A DNA stretch of 35,578 bases from Zygnema cylindricum. Lineage: Eukaryota > Streptophyta > Zygnematophyceae > Zygnematales > Zygnemataceae. The stretch spans positions 64,001-99,578 of the forward strand of contig JBBHKE010000172.1 of the NCBI GenBank assembly GCA_037447655.1, written 5' to 3'. This document shows, one piece after another, positions 29,991 through 35,578 of this stretch. Each line of letters begins with the position of its first letter. Position 1 is the stretch's first letter. The position numbers and the translations under genes are program-made. The notes below the pieces were generated by a model, which was not told where the DNA came from, did no database searches, and saw only the letters and a program-made list of their open reading frames with translations.

Positions 29991-30977
29991 ACCCCACAAA
30001 GAAATCGTAGGACATGAGGAAAAGAGAAAAAAAAATAGCAACACAATGCATACCAACCGACATTATAATATAACACGCACTAATGGAGAGGAAATGAGAA
30101 GTTAGGATGTAGATTGAGAGGTAATGGCGGCGATCCAACATAATAAAGTACAAAAAACTTTAGAGGCACAACAAAAATAAAATTAAAAAAACGCATTGTA
30201 AATGGAAGTAATAGCAAAAATGAAAGGATGCAACGAAACCATATAATTAGTGGAAGAAGGTATGACTGAAATGGTTTACTTGTACCGTACACTTCAGAAA
30301 ATTTTTCCGGAAACTTCTACATGGTCCTTGGACTGATTCTTTCGACCCGTTCATTTCGCAGTTCTTCAACATCCAGTTTATTACTCGCATTTGAGTTGCC
30401 TTAGTCGACACGTGTTGGAATTTCTTGTGGGCAACACGTCCTCTCGCATTGGTCGAGGACGAAAAAAAAACCCATTCACAATGGCCGTCGGGTCAACTGA
30501 GGTTTCGACTTCCGCCTCACCCAGACAACAACATTTTTCCCCTAATGGAACCTTACTCTAAGACAAATATCCCTTTTAACGGGAAGCCATTCGTTTACCT
30601 GTCGCATGGAATGACGGTGCGAATTCCGTTGGCCGGAAGTTTCGTTTGGGAGGGTAAAGTGCTCGCTGGTCTGTCGATATTTTTTGCTTACGAAAGACTC
30701 TCCGTCATAAACGTACAGTGGACAATTTGTCCAAATGGATGTCAGCTACAGTTTTGCGTGTTGTGATACGATATGTTGATTTGTTGTACTCTATTAATAA
30801 ATGATTAAATTCGAAACAATGACAAATTTAGACAGAAGAAAGAACGACTTTTGATGGAACATTGGGCGTGGAGATTTTAAAATCTATCGTGCCAAATTTG
30901 TAATTTGACTTCGTCCTACAGAACGATAGAATGCGGACTTCAAACCGTAAATATTTCAAGTCCGTAAAACTACAATA
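29991..30977. other. intergenic, one weak open frame
   Basis: A + frame is open at 30425-30766 (113 codons; contains GKPFVYLSHGMTVRIPLAGS). It shows no recognised domain, and I do not call it a gene. The rest is AT-rich. Confidence 0.3.
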
Positions 30978-30979
30978 TA

Positions 30980-31456
30980 GTTCAAAAGTAGGTGAAAGTA
31001 GGACCATACAATATGCCTATTGTACGCAAAACATACAATATGGCCTTAAGACCCATATTGTATTGGTCGCAAAATGAACAAAATAGTATCAACGTTGAGT
31101 TACACATCGATCGATAGGAATTAACGTCATGTCTAAATTTTGAAAACATTGACAAATTTTTTTTCGTGAGTTTGAGGTATTTTTATTTAAACCATCGATT
31201 TGGACAATCGGACGATCGCCGATAAAGTAGCGATCTAAGAAGATCACATGAAAAGTCCATAGCACAACTCACGATAACACTTACGTCGACGTTTTGTTTT
31301 GGGTTTTTTTTCCCGGAATGTCACTTGCGTGTCATTAGCAAAAATTCTTCTACGTGGCGTTGGCTGTATGATGATCTCGTATCGTGCGTTCGTAAAAGTG
31401 TGCACAACGTACACACGATATACTTTACACAAGTTTTACCAAGTTTGTCGCTTCTT
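30980..31456. mobile_element. MITE-like element A, copy 2, cut by copia element 2
   Basis: It starts GTTCAAAAGTAGGTGAAAGT after a TA (30978-30979) and follows copy 1 (6259-6754) for most of its length, including GCGATCTAAGAAGATCACAT. It carries about 80 bp near 31275-31350 that copy 1 lacks. The match stops at 31456, where the LTR of copia element 2 begins; the last roughly 50 bp and the right inverted repeat are missing from the window. Confidence 0.8.
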
Positions 31457-32492
31457 TGTAACTTTGAGACCTCCATACGACCTCTAAGTAGGCAGCTCAC
31501 ACGAAGCCTCTAGGATAACCCTTACACCTTTGTGTTTCAGCAAGAATAACTGCCACCCTCGCAGACAAAATCTCTAACCACCTTCACCCTTGTGAAGGCA
31601 AGAATCCCTTGAGTCGATAGCCAAAAGAATCTTTGAATTTGCTCCCCTGAGCAGTAAGTTATATAGGGTCAAAGTTGACATTTTTGTACAGAAGCTCTTT
31701 GGGAGAGAGGGTCCAATCTATGAAATTTTTCTAAGTCCTATCTCTCTCTAAAACTCTATCTACTAAAGTACGGCACCAATCATAATAGTGTATCGTACAT
31801 AAAGGTACAGGTCCGGTGTACTTTCTGTACGACCATTGTACGACATGGCGAAAAAGTCGACACATGTCAATTTTGGATTCGTTTCTTGGAATCCCCGGAG
31901 ATGCTGTAATCCAATGTGATTGCGCCACGTGGCGATTGATATGACGTCGTCCGTAAACCGCCAAAAACCCATTCCGCGATCTTGGCATGCTTCGTGGCCG
32001 TTCGATTAAGTCAGATTATAATCGTGGCCGTCATAGATACTTGCGCACTATTTATTTCGCCTTCGAAACAAAATGCGCGGTATCCGTTTCGGATGTGCTG
32101 TACGCCGTACATTACAAACTGTATATATGTCTAAATATCCTGTTGAATGAAAATAGCCTACGTGTAAACAGTTAAATAACTATCAAACCCTATATCATAT
32201 ATCTCTGGTTTAGACTAGTTGGCTAAGGCCATCGGCTACCGGCTACTTTGACGGACGGCAGGTACCACGTTCAAATCTTGTGTCCGCCAAGTTCATTTTG
32301 GTTAAATCTACCAACGTAATATCTGCCCTGTCGGGATAGCGATAGGCGGCCATGGCTCAATCTCCCTCTTTAACTTTCAGTGACTGCGACAAGTGTGGCA
32401 GTTGGAGAGAGGAGATAGAGGCAAGCTGCCTCTGCTTCTTTTCTGTATTTTACAAAACCGAGAAAATACTAAAATAACCTTTTATTTCTACA
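31457..32492 (-). repeat. 3' LTR of copia element 2
   Basis: On the + strand it begins TGTAACTTTGAGACCTCC and ends TTTCTACA. Compared with the element 1 LTRs it keeps five GTAC tetramers (31795-31842), one G-box CACGTG (31926), the TTTCG-CCTT-CGAAA hairpin near 32060 and a better preserved tRNA-like segment. Confidence 0.92.
32204..32290 (+). other. tRNA-like segment inside LTR, best-preserved A box
   Basis: TAGACTAGTTGG (32211-32222) matches the Pol III A box TRGYNNARYNGG at 11 of 12 positions and is followed by CTAAGGC as in many tRNAs. CGTTCAAATCT (32268-32278) is a 9 of 11 B box. The 58-base spacing suits a long-variable-arm tRNA ancestor. The acceptor stem does not pair, so it is tRNA-derived rather than a functional tRNA. 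Confidence 0.55.
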
Positions 32493-32505
32493 CTCCCCTT
32501 ATTTT
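32493..32505 (-). promoter_or_regulatory. polypurine tract of copia element 2
   Basis: On the - strand, AAAATAAGGGGAG lies between the RNase H stop codon and the 3' LTR, in the same place as in element 1. Confidence 0.8.
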
Positions 32506-35500
32506 CTAGTCAATCTTTAATTTCAGACCACACTTCTCCCTGCAGAAAATTAGCTTAGGGGAAGGCACAGGTTTGGTCATCATATCTGCTACCATTTCAC
32601 TATCTGGTCGGTACTCCAAACTAATTATTTTGTTTTCTACTTTCTCTCTAACAAAGCTGAGTCTAATGTCCATGTGTTTGGCTTTAAAGTTATGTTTAGG
32701 ATTGGCAGAAATGGTAATGGCAGTCTGATTATCACAAAACACTTTTTGGACACCACTCTTAAGATGACCAAGCTCACCAAGCAAAGACTTAACCCACATT
32801 AATTCTTTTACAGCAGAGCAAGAAGCCATGTACTCAGCCTCCATGGTGTACTGAGCAATGACCTTTTGCTGCTTGCTGCTCCAGCAGCAAGCCCCATCAC
32901 CCACATACAATACATATCCAGATGTGCATCTCCATATAGGAGTATCCCCATAGCTGGCATCACTCCAAGTGGTGATGTCAGTATTTTTACCACCCAAATG
33001 CAACCATAGATCCCTAGTTCTTATGAGATATCTAAGGACTCTCTTAGCTGCATCTAAATCTTTCTTAGTGGGAGCATTCAGACTCCTACTTAGTACTCCT
33101 AAGGCTGTGGCTATGTTCGGACGGGTACAATTCATGAAATATATTAGGCTGCCCACTATTTGTCTATAAAGGATGGTCTCCATAAATCTTTTCTCTTCCG
33201 GGCCTACCTCATCAATTAAGATTATAACTCCCTCTTCTTCACTCCCCTCATTTCCCTTCTTTAATTCCATAGGAGTGGTACAACTATTTGCCTTGTCCAT
33301 TTGGAATTTTTCTAACATGTTCTAATGGCCCTTTTTTGAGTTAATCTTATTATCTTTCTATCTCTGTCTCTCTCTGCCTAAATTCCCAAGATATACCTTG
33401 CTTCTCCCATATCATTCATCTCAAATCTTCCTTTTTAATCATTTTTCAACTTATTTATTTTTTCCATATATTTACTTCAAACAAGCAACTCATCGACATA
33501 AATTGCAATAAAAATAATTCTTTCCTCATCTTCAAAAAAATAAATTGGTTTTGGCTGTCGAACGCCTCTAGCCCACATAGAAACTCATATTCTTGTTCAT
33601 TCCGAGCGCTGTTTCACCATACAAAGATTTGATCAAGGCTACCTTACTTTCCTCCTCTTGCTCCACAAATTCTTCGGGTTGTCGCATAATAATTTCCTCT
33701 TCCAACTCTCCATGTAGGAAGGCCGTCTTGATGTCCATCTGATGCACTTCCATGTCTTCTGCTACCGCCATACTGAGAAGTATGCGATTAAAAGGAAACC
33801 TGACGACCGGAGCAAAAGTCTCCTCGTAGTCAATTCCCTCTTCTAGGTAAATCCCTTCGCCACTAACCGAGCCTTTTAGCGCTCAATGGTGTAATCCGGG
33901 TTGAGTTTCAGCTTAAATACCCACTTACACCCAATTGGCTTTCTGGCAGGAGGAGAATCCACCAATTCCCATGTATCGGCCGCCATAATTGAGACCACCT
34001 CCTCATTAATGGTTGTCTTCCACCGGTTTCTTTCAGGACAAGTCATTGCCTCATTATAAGTTTGAGGTTCATCGGGGTGAGACAGTTTGGTTACCTTCTT
34101 ATTAACTTGTCTCTCTTGCGGTCTTTTGCTGCTTCTTCTTCCTCCCTCAAACTCGGTCGTCAGAATAGATGGCTCTCTTGGATTCTTCCGAACAGTTTCT
34201 ACTTCTCCCCTATCCCTTGATTCCGGGTCGATTTCCACCACATCTTCCGCTTCGGTTGGAGTTAATACAAGGGGTTCCACATTTGGGTCCTTCCCGATCT
34301 GATCCGTACCTGCAAGATCACCATCTTCTTAAAATTTTTGGTAGTTAGGAAGCTCAAAGTCATCAATTTTTTTTGACTCAAATCTGATTTTGACTGTCTT
34401 TGTATGCTTAAAAGGATCTATATATTTTCCTTCATCCATAACCACTAGATGTTTCACTAGGATAATGTCCTCTCTTTTGAGATCATAGACTCTATATCTT
34501 TTTACATCTTCATCATATCCTAGTAGATATCGTGGTTTTCCTTTTGGGTCTAACTTCCAGTTTGACCGATCTGTGTCTAAACTGAACACTTGACTACCGA
34601 AAACCTTTAAGTGTGAAACATCTCGTTTTCGGCCTGTCCATCTCTCATAGGGTGTTTGGCCTTTTACTGTTGAAGTAAGAACTCTATTCTTGAGATAATT
34701 TGCATAGTTTATTGTTTCGACCCAAAACCTCTTTTCTATCTTCTTATCGGACAGCATACTCATAGCATTATCACTCAGTGTTCTATTTAATCTTTCATCT
34801 ATACCATTCTGCTCGGGATTTTTAGGAATTGTCTTTTGGTGTTGCACTCCATCTTCTCTCAAAAAATCCTCAAACTGGTTAGAGGTATACTCTCCACCAT
34901 TATCACTCCTTACTCTCTTGATTGAGGTTTCATTGAGTTTCTCACTCCATGCTTTATATTGTTTAAAACATTCCTGAGCCTTTGACTTATTTTCCAAAAA
35001 ATACACCCTGGAATACCAAGACCAATCATTGGTGATAGTTATCATAAATCTCTTCCCCCCGGGTGATGGCAGTCTGGCCGACTCCCAAATATCTGTGTGT
35101 ACTAAATCTAGAATCTTTTCTCCCTTATAGGTGGTAGTTTTTGGGAAGGGTAATCTGTGTGCTTTACCTTGAGCACATCCACTACAATCACTTAGATTCT
35201 CACTTTCACCGAACTAAATCCCTTCCACTGCTCCCATCTTTTTTATCTCTCTCAACTTATCTAGATTCACATGCCCAAGCCTCTTATGCCACAACATTAT
35301 ATCATGAACACCAACCTAATAAAGTTTCTTCTTTTCATTGCTTAAAATCACCCTAAACATCCCTTGGCTACCTTTTTCAGCAGTGAAATAAACTTCCTCC
35401 TCAAAGCTAGCAGTAAAGACTCCTTTCCTAGTGCTAGTATCAAAACCATATTCATCTAAAACAGACGTAGAGATGAGGTTTTTGTTCAGCTCCGGAATAA

Positions 35501-35578
35501 ACAACACATCGGAGAATGTAACTATAGATGTCTTTCCTTCTACTAACACTTTTAGATCTACCGATCCTACAAGAGTAG
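32506..35578 (-). pseudogene. copia element 2 pol, broken and 5'-truncated by the window edge
   Basis: On the - strand the frame enters at the window end in the protease/pre-integrase region (VTFSDVLFIPELNKNLIS). It continues with integrase (RVRSDNGGEYTSNQFEDF, QNGIDERLNRT), RT (GCKWVFKLKLNP, MDIKTAFLHGELEEE) and RNase H (TTWSDASYGD, MEAEYMASCSAVKELMW), ending at the TAG at 32506. Several frameshifts and stops interrupt it, including TGA at 33477. The RT motif reads YVDE instead of YVDD (changed codon 33489-33491). The RNase H half (32506-33318) is intact in one frame, so decay is uneven. Confidence 0.92.

Larger units (their letters stand above)
31457..35578 (-). mobile_element. Ty1/copia LTR retrotransposon 2, same family, runs off the window
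   Basis: The 3' LTR (31457-32492) is followed by polypurine tract, RNase H, RT, integrase and the start of the protease region. The 5' LTR and most of gag lie beyond 35578. It is the same family and orientation as element 1, about 6.7 kb away, and was inserted into MITE A copy 2. Its target duplication should be TTCTT (31452-31456), which cannot be confirmed here. Confidence 0.93.

Noticed and set aside
32204-32290. Functional tRNA gene
   Set aside because: The A and B boxes are good but the acceptor stem does not pair and the T stem is only partly paired; it lies inside an LTR.
1-35578. CRISPR arrays, rRNA genes, prokaryotic operons
   Set aside because: No regularly spaced identical repeats, no rRNA-like sequence, and the genes have spliceosomal introns.

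Overview
This window is nuclear DNA from a green plant (streptophyte). The evidence is two intron-bearing plant-type genes (a hybrid histidine kinase and a class B DnaJ), GT..AG introns of about 0.3 to 1 kb, AAACCCTA telobox motifs, and plant-type Ty1/copia and DNA transposons. The species cannot be named. A non-seed plant is possible but is only a guess.

Region 1 (1-9.5 kb) holds the two apparently functional genes, both on the + strand. At 216-4584 are the last four exons of a hybrid sensor histidine kinase of the AHK1/HK1 type: the end of a degenerate receiver, a very long Ser/Pro-rich linker, and a true receiver domain carrying a low-complexity insertion. At 7315-9419 is a complete three-exon cytosolic-type class B DnaJ (Hsp40), with a perfectly spaced three-pentamer heat-shock element about 150 bp upstream of its ATG. 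Between them lies a 0.5 kb TA-flanked inverted-repeat element (MITE).

Region 2 (9.5-18.1 kb) shows no convincing gene. It holds small inverted-repeat elements, about 1 kb of alternating polypurine/polypyrimidine blocks, a second pyrimidine-rich tract, and two very dense short-motif clusters (TATCGG/CCGATA, then GTAC).

Region 3 (18.1-31.5 kb) is a nest of transposons. A decayed DDE_1 (pogo/CENP-B-like) transposase gene on the - strand is split near its C-terminus by a complete 6.45 kb Ty1/copia element (18323-24774, 5-bp target duplication TCTTC). The transposase frame resumes on the far side. Beyond it lie a CACTA-like terminus, clusters of GCGACGA/TCGTCGC arms and a decayed coding sequence for a charged protein of unknown family (about 28352-29800, - strand). 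Next comes a second copy of the region 1 MITE.

Region 4 (31.5 kb to the end) is a second copia element of the same family and orientation. It is inserted into that second MITE copy and runs off the window. Both copia copies are dead: reading-frame breaks throughout, and the reverse-transcriptase YVDD motif is altered differently in each.

The most notable observation is the copia primer-binding site. It matches the anticodon arm of plant initiator tRNA-Met rather than the tRNA 3' end, so the family appears to use Drosophila-copia-style half-tRNA priming. The presumed gag start codon lies inside the primer site, opposite the tRNA anticodon. The LTRs also carry a conserved tRNA-like (A box/B box) module in antisense.
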